Shown: in pieces, positions 27,706 to 39,987 of the stretch
Position numbering within the stretch: the first letter of the stretch is position 1
Layout of the letters: each line of letters begins with the position of its first letter
NCBI GenBank assembly: GCA_016946835.1
Contig: JACVTC010000011.1
Location: 82,501-146,500 of the forward strand
Direction of reading: 5' to 3'
Length of the DNA stretch: 64,000 nt
Source: Neocallimastix lanati (nom. inval.)
Lineage: Eukaryota > Neocallimastigomycota > Neocallimastigomycetes > Neocallimastigales > Neocallimastigaceae
Translations under genes and position numbers: made by a program
The notes under the pieces: generated by a model
The model's database searches: none
Told to the model about the DNA's origin: nothing
The model's input: the letters and a program-made list of their open reading frames with translations, nothing else

Positions 27706-28046
27706 AAAATTAAAAAATTAAAAATAAAAAGTATTATTGTCAAATAAAATAATAACAGTACAAATATATAAATACATTGAATATATATTTAATTACGTTA
27801 AGTTTACTTTTTATTTGATCAAATAATTAAAAAAAAAAAAAAAAATTAATTATTATTTATTTATTTGTTGTTAGCGTTAGGATTATATATTTCAATTTTG
27901 GGTTATTGGGCTTATTCATATTTAATTATGTATTAATTTTATTTATTATAAAAAATATATATATTTAATTTTATTTCGTTTTTACTTCGATTTTATTTTT
28001 TATTTTTTAATTTCTTTATTTCTATTTTTTTTTTTTTAAAAAAAAA
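25568..28046. other. AT-rich intergenic DNA between convergent genes
   Basis: Long poly(A) tracts (about 26023-26058, 26817-26857 and 27204-27248) and (AAAT)n tracts. A slightly GC-richer patch at 27249-27315 has no ORF or obvious fold. No gene seen. Confidence 0.65.
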
Positions 28047-28500
28047 TTATTTATTTTGACAACATCCTCCTCCACAACATTTTTTACCATCATTGGTTTT
28101 TATAAATTTTGCTGGCTTTTCTTCATGTTCTGTTTTTCTTTTACCTTTAGTATCTTCATCTTCTTCATCTTCTTCTTCCTTATTTTCTTCAGTACCATCA
28201 TCATCTGGAGCATCCTCATCTTCTTCAATTTCTTCAAATTCATGTTCATGATCGTGATCATGACCCTCTGGTAAAATATAAGTACCATCCTCATTTAAAA
28301 TTAAAGCACCAATTTCAACCATTAAATTTAATAGGCTTTGATTACCTATTTAATATATAAATTGTTTTCCAAAATAAATGAATAAAAAAAAAATAATTTT
28401 TATTTTTCATATTAATATTACATATTATATATATTATTGATATAAAGTATTATTAGTATTCTTGTTTATTTTTTTATTTTAATATTCTATTATTTTTTTT

Positions 28501-28531
<31 letters not shown>

Positions 28532-28576
28532 GTTTTGTTTTTTTTGTTTTGTTTTGTTTTGCTGTTGTTATTTTTA

Positions 28577-28621
<45 letters not shown>

Positions 28622-29091
28622 TTATTCCTTTCATAATAATAAACTATAATTTTACTTGGGTTAAGTTTTATAGAAGCCTTCATAGCATCAATAGCATTTT
28701 CATAGGCACCTAATGTATCATCATCAGAATCTGTCATAGTACTTAATAATAAATAAGATTGACCAATCTTTTTATAATGATAATGATAATAACAATTATA
28801 ATAATTTATTATGATAATAATTATTAAAAAAAAAAAAAATAATAATAATATTAATAATATTGTTATTATTAATAATATTATTAAATATATATATATTTAT
28901 ATATAAATATTATAAAATTAAAATTATATATATAGAAATATTAATATTACCATTTCTAAATATTTAGCTCTCTCTATTAATTTATTTTCTTTCTTAGCGA
29001 GTGCTTCAGCAGACATTACAATATCAATAGCTTCCATAACATAATCCTAATTTTTTTTTTTATTTGTTTATTAATTATAATTAATTATTAT

Positions 29092-29124
<33 letters not shown>

Positions 29125-29597
29125 AATGTAAAATTTTTTTTAATATCGATATTTATTATTATTTATTTATTTAATATTAGCATCATAATATTATAGATGA
29201 ATTCAGAAATTTTTTTTTTTTTTTTATAAAATTGTATTTACCATAGCTTTTTCAAGATCTTTATATTTTTCAGAATATAAATCTGCTAAATAATAATATG
29301 CAAAACCTGGTAAGGCTTTAATCCAATCATCTTTTTCATAATCTGATGGACTAAGCTCAATAGCTTTTTTAGAATATCCAATAGTATATTCAAGACATTC
29401 TTTAATACAGAAAACACCTATAATATAAAATTAAATAAAAAGTTTTTGTATATATATTTATATTCACTATTAGTAATTTATACTTTAATTTATATATATT
29501 TTTTATATTTATATTTAATTATTATTAATAATCTATATTTTAATTTATATATATTTTTTATATTTATATTTAATTATTATTAATAATCTATACTTTA

Positions 29598-29628
<31 letters not shown>

Positions 29629-30933
29629 TTTTAATAAATATTTACATTGTCTTTTTGAAGAAGACTGACGTTGACAAAGACTATAATTATAGTAAGTATT
29701 AGCAATAATTGCGTTTAATTCTGAGATTAATTTTTTATCTGGTTCTTTTTCATTTCCTAAAAGAGAGAAACCCTTATTATTAATTTAATATTATAATATA
29801 ATAATATATATATGTATATATTTATATTTAAAAATTAGTTTAATTCACCTTTTTTATTCTCATTTTATTTTTATTTATTTAATTTTTATGTTTTTTTTTT
29901 TTTTACTCCTATAGTAATATTTCTTATTTAACATAATTTAATTTAATATAGAAAAAAAAAATTACCTTTTCTAATGAATTTTTAATATTATCTAATACTT
30001 CTTTATCTTTTTCTGGTAATTTATTATCAATAAATTTCTTATGTTTTTGTTCACCAGCTTTTCCTTTACCTTTATTATTTTCATCACCTTCACCTTCTTC
30101 TTCTTCTTCTTCTTCTTCTTCTTCTTCTTCCTCATCTTCTTCATCATCATCTAACTGTTCAGCATCATTTTCATTTTCACAATTTATATTCATCTATTAT
30201 CAAATATTATTAATATTTTTTAATGATATATATATATATATATGAAAAATTCAATTTCGTTATATAAATGAAACAACAACAACAACAAAAAAAAAAAAAA
30301 AATAAAAAATAAAAATAAAAATAAAAAATTAAAAAAAATTTTTTTATTAAAATAATTTGAGATTATATTTATGAATATTATACATTTAAATGATATATAT
30401 ATATATATATGTATATATGAATATTTTTTAATTTTTTTTTTTTTAAATTTTCATCTCTATTAAAATTCATTATTAATTATTACCTTAACTAAATGAAGGT
30501 TAGCTAAAATAATCCATATATAACCCTCAGAATCATTTTTCTTTAACCATTCTTCACATATATTTTCAGCATCTTCAATAGAACCAATGTATTTTGTCCA
30601 GAGACTAAATTCTTTAAGACAATCCGTATATTGCACTAGAAGATATTTTTGATGTTTAATATCTTCTTTTTCTTGTGATTCTTTCCATTCCGTTTCAAAT
30701 GTTGAAATAGCCTTTTCAAATAATTGTTGAACTAAAGCATTTTTATCAATATCATCATCATTATCTTTATCATCATCATCATTTTTATTTTCCAAATTTT
30801 TTAAACTATTTTTTAAATTTTCACTTTCTTTCATTGCCATTTGAAAATAATCAACGGCTCCTGGTTGTTCTCCATCAAATTTTAATTCTATACCTAATTT
30901 GTTTGATTTTTCTTTAATAAATTCTTCTGCCAT
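28047..30933 (-). CDS. Acidic TPR-like protein with Cys-rich tail, possibly ETT1/NRO1-like, 7 exons
   Basis: Exons, 5' to 3': 30933-30484, 30193-29966, 29772-29646, 29417-29242, 29046-28951, 28767-28656, 28345-28047; phases agree and give 495 residues. The body is helical and TPR-like (YYYLADLYSEKYKDLEKAM, IGQSYLLLSTM, ENAIDAMKASIKLNPS). A long acidic Asp/Glu run occupies about residues 163-182. The order of helices and the ...AYENAIDAMKASIKLNPS segment recall the fungal translation-termination enhancer Ett1/Nro1 family, but this is a by-eye resemblance and other TPR proteins remain possible. The C-terminus is odd: a His-rich stretch GHDHDHEHE, a second acidic run, and KKCCGGGCCQNK at the very end. 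The 29772 acceptor was chosen because the nearer AG at 29757 breaks the frame. Confidence 0.75.
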
Positions 30934-33063
30934 TTTTTTTTCTATATTTTGTAATAATAATTACATTAATAATTTATATATTTATAATAATTATATATAT
31001 ATAAATATATGCATTTTTTTATTATTTGATTTAAATATTATGTTTAATAAAAATTAAGACATTTTTATATTATGACATTATAGGGAAAATGAATTGAGTA
31101 ATGAATATTAATAGTATATAATGTTAAATATATTTAAGATTTTATATTATTTTTATATTGTGTTAGAAAATATATTATTTATAAAAGTTTTTGTTCATAT
31201 ATTAATATTGAAATAAAAATTTCAATTAATATTAATTTATGATTTTAAATGTAATTTTTGTTGAAAGTTATTAAAAAAAGTTGAATGGAAAATTTTTTTA
31301 TAATTTTTATAATAGAGTAAATTTTTAATTGAATTGAATTGAATAAAAGATATATATGTATTATTTTAAAATGTATATAATAAAAAGAATAATAATTTTC
31401 GATAATAGTATTAGCACATTTTATTTATTCATTTTTTTTTATTGATAAATCCACGCAAAATAATAAAATTCATTTCAATTTCAAAATAATCCATGGTATT
31501 AATAAAATTCATTTCAATTTCAATATTAAATAGTTGTAATTGAATTATAACAATTTCCAGTATTACATGATTATAAAATAATAGAGTAAATTTTTAATGT
31601 AATATTATATGTCATAAATTATAATATAATAATATAGTTGAAAATATAAAATATAATATATAGTATAATAAAGAAATGATAGTATAATTTAATATTATAT
31701 TATATATAAAAGAAAAGAAAAATAAGTTATATTATTTTTTTTCAATTTATTTATATTAATTGAGTGATTATAAAATAATTTTTAATAAATAAAAAAAAAA
31801 AAAAAAAAAAAAGAATTAAATTCTTTATAACTAAATTTATTTCGATAATAGAAATAATGTATAATATTAGATAGTTTATAGATTTTATTTTTGATTATTA
31901 TAAAAATTATTTTTTTATATTTGTTAATATAACATTTTTAAAGGTATTGCTTTTTACTATAATCTTATAAATACATTTTAACAATATTTTTAATAATAAA
32001 AATAAAAGTAATAATATTATTATTAAATAGAAAAATAAATAAGCTTTTGTAAATTTTATTTTTTATTCCTATTAATTTCTAATAAATGAAACATAAATTT
32101 TATATGTATTAAAATATTAAATTTTGGTTTATTACATTTTATTAATAATTATTATAAGGAAATATATATAATTCTTTTTATAATAATAATATCATAATCT
32201 TTTAAAAGATCATAAAATAATTAAATTCAGATATTTATATACCTTTATTTTATTAATGTACCAGATTATACTTTATTATTAAATATTGAACTCTTTTTTT
32301 TTTAAGTTATATTTTTGAAATATAATAATTTAATTTTTTTTTTTTTTTTTTTTTAAAAAAAAGTTTGGCTCAACCTATAATATTTAAGATACAAAAATTT
32401 GCTTGAATATGGTTTGATAAATACTTTATATTAAAATTAAATTTTAAATATTAAATTTTAATTTTAATTTTAATTTTATAATTAATTTTTTTTTATGATA
32501 TATATTAAATTTTTTAATATTTAAATGAAATAGTTATACTATAATTGATGAATATTTTCAGGAATTATATAATAAATAAAAATTGTTATTTATATTTTCA
32601 AATAGAAAAATTACTTTACTTTAAACATGATAAATAACATAATAATTAACTTTATAATAATGCTTAATAAAAAATCACATTATGATAAAAATTCAAAAAT
32701 ATAAATAAAAATTTTTTTTTACTATGCCAGAAATTAGAATGATATATTCATGTAAGTTTAATATAAAATTACAAATTATACAAAAAAAATTATTATTTAA
32801 TAACACTTTGATTTATTATAATTTATATATTTATAAATATTTAGAAAAAAAATAATTATAAAATCTGAAAAGATTTTAAGAAATATATGTTTATCTAATT
32901 ATATAAAAGTGTCTATTTATATAATAAATACAATAAAATTTTTATATAAAATGGTATTAAAAATGATATAATAAATATTGATATATATATATATTTTTTT
33001 ATTTTTATTTTTCGATTTTATTAATTTATTACTATTATAATTATATAAAAATATATTAACATA
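30934..33063. other. AT-rich intergenic DNA
   Basis: Includes a short direct repeat (AATAAAATTCATTTCAATTTC at about 31459 and 31501, differing slightly at the edges) and a TTTGGCTCAACC patch at 32363. No gene seen. Confidence 0.6.
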
Positions 33064-33152
33064 TAGGAGACATTTCCTGTATGAGTTCCCCAATTCTTAT
33101 AAGGCGGTGTAACCTTATGCAGTCAGAGAATATAATAAAGGTCATACAGTAT
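33064..33152. other. Small GC-normal island with nested hairpins, possible structured RNA
   Basis: Three nested perfect stems: outer CTGTATGA (33077-33084) with TCATACAG (33142-33149), middle ATTCT with AGAAT, and inner ATAAGG/CCTTAT around CGGTGTAA. It stands out from flanks that are almost pure A and T. It has no ORF, no tail and no target duplication. It does not match tRNA, spliceosomal snRNA, C/D-box or hammerhead patterns that I know. Strand cannot be decided. Confidence 0.4.
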
Positions 33153-34099
33153 AAAGATTTTATCATAATGATTTATTATTTTTTAATAAGATAGTACATT
33201 TATTATTAAAATAATGTAAAATTTATAATAATAAAAAGATGATGTATATAATTTTATAGTAAAATTTTATTATATTATTGATTATTTTATTGCACAGTTT
33301 TATTTACTGAGTAATAAATTAATATCTTGATATTATTGATATAATAATAATTAAAAATAACATTTAAATTTAAATAATAATTATATATTATGAAGAAATA
33401 TTAAATTACAGATTCTCGCTACTAATTTTAATCTTTTTTTTTTTTTTCCTATAATTATTTAAAAAAAATTAATTTTTTAATATGTAATTTTAAAAAAGAA
33501 TATTTTTTTTTTTTTTTTGGAAGTCATTATATAAATAACCAATAAATTTTTTTTTTATTTAAATGTTAAAAATAAATATTTATATATTATATTGAATTGT
33601 CCATATTTACATATTTACATAGAATTTTACATTATTTATAATGTATTATACATCAATACGTAAAAAAATATAAAATTGTTTATGGAAAAAAATATTAATT
33701 TAAAAATTAAAAACCAATTAAAATAAACAATGCAATTTAATAAATTGAATTTAAAGTTTAAATATATTATTAAAAATATTATAAACTTTTTTTTTTTTTT
33801 TTTTAGACTTTTTTTTATTATTGATATTATCCACCTTTTGTTACCAACTATTTCATGATTTGTTAATAAGAATATATTACGATACATGATACATATAATA
33901 ACTATAAATCCGTGTAACATAAATTTGTTTGAGAAAAAAAAATTTTTTTTTTTTACATCATATATAGTAAATAAAGTTCATAATGTTTATTTTTATAAAA
34001 AAAAATAAAGGGAAATACAATTTATGAAAAATTTTTTTTACTTTTTATAATAAAATTTAATAAATTAAATATTTAATAATAAATATGAATTTATTTATT

Positions 34100-34131
<32 letters not shown>

Positions 34132-34464
34132 AATAATTATAATTTTATAAAATATACAAAAAGTGGAATATTTACAATTAATAAAAAATAAGTCACACTA
34201 TTTTTGCATAATATAAATTTAATAGCTTTTTTTTTATTAATAATTAGTTCGTTTATTTAAAAATTGATCATTTCAGCATTTTTTTTCATATTTAATTATC
34301 TTTGTAATTACAATAATATTGATATGAAATTTTGTTTTTAATATGTTAATTATTATTATAATTATTTTTGATTTAATTAAACTATATTTGTAGATAATAA
34401 CATTATGATTACAAATGACCATCTTTTAAAACAAAATTGAATTTTAGAGTAATAAAATAAGGAA
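33153..34464. other. AT-rich intergenic DNA
   Basis: Homopolymers and short AT repeats. The open frame near 33636-33920 on the minus strand is Ile/Phe/Lys-rich, has no recognisable motif, and was not accepted. Confidence 0.6.
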
Positions 34465-35415
34465 AAACATAAATAAAATAAAATAAAATAAAATAAAATA
34501 AAATAAAATAAAATAAAATAAATAAGTAGAATATTAAATATAAAGTACAGATTGAATAAAATAAAATAAAATAAAATAAAATAAAATAAAATAAAATAAA
34601 ATAAATAAGTAGAATATTAAATATAAAGTACAGATTGAATAAAATAAAATAAAATAAAATAAAATAAAATAAAATAAAATAAAATAAAATAAAATAAATA
34701 AGTAGAATATTAAATATAAAGTACAGATTGAATAAAATAAAATAAAATAAAATAAAATAAAATAAATAGTTGAAATATAAATGTAAAGTACAGAAATAAA
34801 ATAAAATAAAATAAATAGTTGAAATATAAATGTAAAGTACAAAAATAAAATAAAATAAAATAAATAGTTGAAATATAAATGTAAAGTACAGAAATAAAAT
34901 AAAATAAAATAAATAGTTGAAATATAAATATAAAGTACAGATTGAATAAAATAAAATAAAATAAAATAAAATAAAATAAAATAAAATAAAATAAAATAAA
35001 TAGTTGAAATATAAATGTAAAATACAGAAATAAAATAAAATAAAATAAATAGTTGAAATATAAATGTAAAGTACAAAAATAAAATAAAATAAAATAAATA
35101 GTTGAAATATAAATGTAAAGTACAGAAATAAAATAAAATAAAATAAATAGTTGAAATATAAATGTAAAGTACAGAAATAAAATAAAATAAAATAAATAGT
35201 TGAAATATAAATGTAAAGTACAGAAATAAAATAAAATAAAATAAATAGTTGAAATATAAATGTAAAATACAGAAATAAAATAAAATAAAATAAATAGTTG
35301 AAATATAAATGTAAAGTACAGAAATAAAATAAAATAAAATAAATAGTTGAAATATAAATGTAAAGTACAGAAATAAAATGTAGTAAAATAAAATAAAATA
35401 AGATAAAATAAAATA
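34465..35415. repeat. (AAAAT)n satellite with an embedded 49-bp minisatellite
   Basis: Pentamer AAAAT tracts alternate with a unit of about 49 bp, (AAAAT)n plus AAATAGTTGAAATATAAATG plus TAAAGTACA. It repeats about ten times from 34763 to 35370; a related unit (AAGTAGAATATTAAATATAA...GATTG) occurs three times at the left. The minus strand has few stops, which creates long spurious Phe/Tyr/Leu frames. Confidence 0.95.
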
Positions 35416-35867
35416 AAGCAAAACATAAGAAAGCAAAAGATATTATAACAATTAACTAATAATATTAAAATTGAATAAATATCTATATATATTTAAAAAA
35501 AAATTTTTTTTTTTCTAGCTTTTTACTAATTTTTTTATTTTTTATTTTATATAGCCATTTATAATGTAATCGATTAAAATTTTATATATAAAGAGAATGA
35601 TAATCTCATATACAAAAAAATAATTGAATTGGTAAAATTTGTTTAAACACTATAATTAAATATTTTTCACTAATTATTCATTATTACTTTATTAAACAAA
35701 ATATATTTCAGGATTTATATTAATATAAAGATTAATGTATTTATAATAAATGTAAAAACCTGATTAAGGTATTAATAAATAAAAATATTAATAATTATAA
35801 ATAATAATAATAGATAATAAAAGATAAATGCAAATTCTATTTTTCTATTTAAAATAACTTTATTAGA
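35416..35867. other. AT-rich DNA
   Basis: No gene or repeat recognised. Confidence 0.6.
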
Positions 35868-35881
35868 TTGTTATTTTGAAA

Positions 35882-36191
35882 ATAAAAATAATTTAGACAC
35901 ATAATGAGTACCTATCTCCCATTATGATCATAACAGATATAACTGTAAAGTGTGATATACTGGCAAACCAGTACAGCATCGCCCCTCCACACGTCATTAC
36001 ACATCTACCTGGGGCTATATTCCCTAACATTCCTACATATATCTCCATTGACCATGAGCATCGGAATAGGAACCATTCACCCCTCCAGTAGGTGTAATCA
36101 TTTGTTTGAGGACATATAATCATTAGTGCCTATGATTAAGTCGTAGCGTAGTATCGTAGGGGTTGAGTCCAATATGCTGCCATGGGAAGCT
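35882..36191 (-). mobile_element. SINE-like retroposon, copy 2 (5'-shortened relative to 4353-4786)
   Basis: A 310-bp GC island bordered by the 14-bp duplication TTGTTATTTTGAAA (35868-35881 and 36192-36205). On the minus strand it aligns with about 4470-4786 from GATACTACGCT through GAGATATATGTAGGAA to CATTATGTG; it starts about 120 bp into copy 1, like a 5'-truncated retroposon. The 3' end trails into an AT tail. The module at 35951-35992 (GTACTGGT...CCAGT on the minus strand) is shared with 36338-36723. The minus-strand open frame inside it is not conserved as protein. Confidence 0.72.
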
Positions 36192-36330
36192 TTGTTATTT
36201 TGAAATAAAATTTGAATTTTAAATATTTATTTGATTTTCTTTTATTTTTATTATTTTATTTTATTTTATTTTATTTTTTTTTTGGTATTGTTTTACCTGT
36301 AAAATTACTAGATAAATATCCAAAAATGAA

Positions 36331-36337
<7 letters not shown>

Positions 36338-36367
<30 letters not shown>

Positions 36368-36723
36368 TTTTTTTATAGACTGAAGACTTTGGTCTTCCCC
36401 ATATAGTAATATGGGTGTATGATTAACTGCCATACCAGTACGGCGTCGGCGCTCTCAACTCTCCATAAGCAAAGAAACTCCATATAGAAGCACCCTACGC
36501 GATCCTCGAGGGAAAGCAGAGCCAACTATAGGTGGCGTCCTTGCCATCCCAGAGGAGCTGGACACAGTAAATCCTCTCAGACAAGGATTACTCAATAGGA
36601 TTCTTATAGTGTTAGAAATATAGAAAACATACCTACCTGAGTATCGTTTAACCCCTAACCTTTCACGCAAAACCCAGAGGGAAAAATCGTGAAGATTTGA
36701 TACTTGTGGGGGTCGATCCAGAG
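36338..36723 (-). mobile_element. SINE-like retroposon with poly(A) tail and tandem 3' hairpins
   Basis: Bordered by the 13-bp duplication AATGAACAAATTT (36325-36337 and 36724-36736). On the minus strand it starts near GGATCGACCCCC, has a head with GGTTAGGGGTTA and CAGGTAGGTATG, then a body. It ends with two abutting perfect hairpins with 4-nt loops (CCCATAT/ATATGGG at 36398-36415, GAAGAC/GTCTTC at 36382-36397), followed by a roughly 30-nt A-rich tail. The head matches the 49654 element; the 3' module at 36420-36464 matches both 4353-type copies. Confidence 0.75.
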
Positions 36724-36736
36724 AATGAACAAATTT

Positions 36737-36856
36737 ATAATATGATATTATATATATAATAATAATAGTAATGATAAGATTAACTCTAAAACAAATTTAA
36801 TATAGATTTGATTAAAATTAATTAAATATATTATAATTTATGGTATTGATAATACT

Positions 36857-36904
<48 letters not shown>

Positions 36905-37377
36905 TAGTAATGATAATAATAATATGCAATAATTATAAGTAAATGTTGAACTTAGTACATATATTAATTAGTTATCTAATATAAAATCAGAAGATTAGGA
37001 GAAGTTTTATCATTAAAAGTATTTAATACAAACATGATTAAATTCTATATATTTATATAGAATTTATGTTTAAATTATATTAATAATAAATTGATTAATA
37101 TTGACAAATAAATTAAACTATATTAAAAATTTTAAATATAATATATTTTCATACAAATTATAAAAAAGTAGTGCTATGTATTTATTTAAAAAATTGTACC
37201 AATATATATCAAAAATCTAATATATAAAAAATGACGAATAAAAAAGATTCCACATATGTTTTTGTCCATAGGCACTACATGATTTTTTTAAAAATTAAAT
37301 TCCGAATATATATTAGTACAAATATATAATAAAATTGATAATATAAAATGTATAATAGGTAATAAGTATTTTTATAA
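36737..37377. other. AT-rich DNA
   Basis: Contains an (AAT)n tract at about 36858-36903. No gene seen. Confidence 0.6.
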
Positions 37378-37745
37378 TAAATAATAAATAAATAATAAAT
37401 AATAATTAAATATATAATAAATATATAAATAATAAATAATAAATAATAAATAATAAATAATAAATAATAAATAATAAATAATAAATAATTAATAATAAAT
37501 AATAAATAATAAATAATAAATAATAAATAATAAATAATAAATAATAAATAATAAATAATAAATAATAAACAATAAATAATAAATAATAAATAATAAATAA
37601 TAAATAATAAATAATAAATAATAAATAATTAATAATAATAATAAATAATAAATAATAAATAAATAATAAATAATAAATAAATAATAAATAATAAATAATT
37701 AATAAATAAATAATTAATAATAAATAGTAAATAATTAATAATAAA
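37378..37745. repeat. Second AATAAAT 7-mer satellite
   Basis: Same 7-mer unit as at 22232-22466, more than 40 units, with scattered interruptions. Confidence 0.93.
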
Positions 37746-39587
37746 TAATAGGATTAATAAATAATATTTAATAACTAGTTAAACAATAATAAAGAGTAAT
37801 ATATACTCTATAATAAAGTATTCTCCAATGCTTTACATTTATAATATATATAATATATATTTTTTGCTTTAATTTATATTTTTTGTATTACTTCACTAAT
37901 TAACCATAGACTATGAAAATTAAAGGCTTTTAAGGTTTATTATTATTATAAATTGATTAATAATAATAATATATTGAATTGCTTTTTGAAGTATATTATA
38001 CATAAATAAATAATATAATAGATACTATTTTCAATATAATTTTAATTTCTGTAAGAGTTAACTTGTCTTATGGTATTACAATATTCATTTATATATCAAA
38101 ATTATATTCTTTTATTAATCTAATTATACAAAAATGGTAAAAAAAAATATTATTTAAAAAAAACACTATTTTATATTTATTTATTTATAGTTTATTATAA
38201 AATAAAATTTATTATATACTTTAATATATTTTAATATATAATTTTAATTATTTAATTAAAAAAAAAAAAAAAAAACCATGTTAAAATGATATAAAAAATA
38301 TTTCAATTAATTAAATTTCAAAATTAAAACTTCTTTAAATTTTTTTTTTTTTTATTTTGATTTTTTTTTTAAAAAGAAAAAGTAAAACTTACAAAACAAT
38401 TTAATTGTTTGTAAGAAAGTAAGATATTAAGGAATTTTTTAATAAAAGAAGTAAAAGAACAATAAAGGATTGATTAAGAAGCGGGTTATTCAAAATAAAG
38501 ATATATTTCTTTAGTCAATTAATTTATTATAATTAATAAGTAAATAAAATTGAAATTGAATTTAATTTTTTTTATTTAAATCATATAAATTATTAAAAAG
38601 TAATATTTAAAATTACTAAAGAACTTTTATTTTTATTTTTTTTTTTAACAAACTGAATAAGTAAAAATATACAATTTAATGATGTAAAATTAGTAAAAAT
38701 AATAATTATTACCCGATAATATTATTTTTAAATTTTTTACTTTTTTTTTATTTGAATAATTTAAATTGTATAATTTAAAGTTTATATAATTATTTTTATA
38801 TTATTTAACAATTACAAAAATTATTTGTAAATTTTATTCCTATTTACTTAATTCTCTTATACCTTTTTTTTAAATAAAATTAAATTCAATTTAATATGTA
38901 TATTATATGAAATTAAATACATATAATAATAATTAGTTAATTAAATTTATATCATTTTTAAAATTAAAATATAAAATAAATTAAAAAAAAATATAGTTAT
39001 AGTTTAATTTTAAAAAACTTGTACCTTTTTTTTTTCAATGTAAATTTTTATATATTATTTATTTTTATGTACATTTATAAAATATTTAACATAATTATTA
39101 TTATTATATCCTTTTAATTTTTGAATAATTCATATATATATTGTTACATATAAATCATTATATAAAGTCAATATATATTTATATAACTAATATTTTTTTT
39201 TTTTTTTTAATATTTGAACCAAGAAAAATGAAAATTTCAAGAAATATATTATAATTATTTATTAATTGTCAAAAATCATTTATATAAACCCATTTATTAT
39301 TTAAATTAAATAGTTATATTCTTAACCTTTTTTTCATGTTTTAAATTAATGTTTAGTAGTTATAATACTCAAAACTTTAAGGAATAAAAATATCGTTTTT
39401 TTTTGGCATTTTAATATTTGAGAAATCAAATTAAATAACAAAAAAGAAATCAAATAAATAACAACAATAAAAAGTAAAAATTAAGATACAATAGAAAAAA
39501 AAAAAGAAAAAAAGAAAAGAAACATTAAATAAAAGATGAAATAAAGAAAAAGCAAAAACAAAAATAAGAACAAAAACAAAGACAGTA

Positions 39588-39646
<59 letters not shown>

Positions 39647-39987
39647 AAGAATAAACGAAAAAAAATAATTATAAAAATAATTAATTCAATTTAAAATAAC
39701 TATATACCCATTAAATAAAAATAAAAATAAAAATAAAAATATTTTATATTTTATTTAAATAAATTTTATTTTTAAATTTATTTCTTAGAAAAATATTATT
39801 ATTTTTTAAAAATTAATTATTTATATATATATATATATATATTTTTTTTTTAATATCAAATAGAAAATTATTACATATATATATAATAGAATATTAAGTA
39901 AATTTTAATAATTAATTTAAAAGCATTAATTTATTAAACCAGTAAAAATTATACTAAAATAAAAAAAACAAAAAAAAAAAAAAAAAA
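37746..39987. other. AT-rich intergenic DNA upstream of the 1778-codon gene
   Basis: A 57-nt poly(A) run at about 39589-39645 and A-rich purine DNA after 39420 suggest the 5' leader. No other gene seen. Confidence 0.6.

Noticed and set aside
34534-35436. Long Phe/Tyr/Leu-rich minus-strand open frames
   Set aside because: Artefact of AAAAT repeats and the 49-bp minisatellite, which lack stops in those frames.
35893-36123. Cys/Trp-rich 76-codon open frame
   Set aside because: Lies within a SINE-like copy; the homologous region at 4353-4786 does not keep the frame.
36455-36670. 71-codon minus-strand open frame
   Set aside because: Within the SINE-like element, not shared with related copies.
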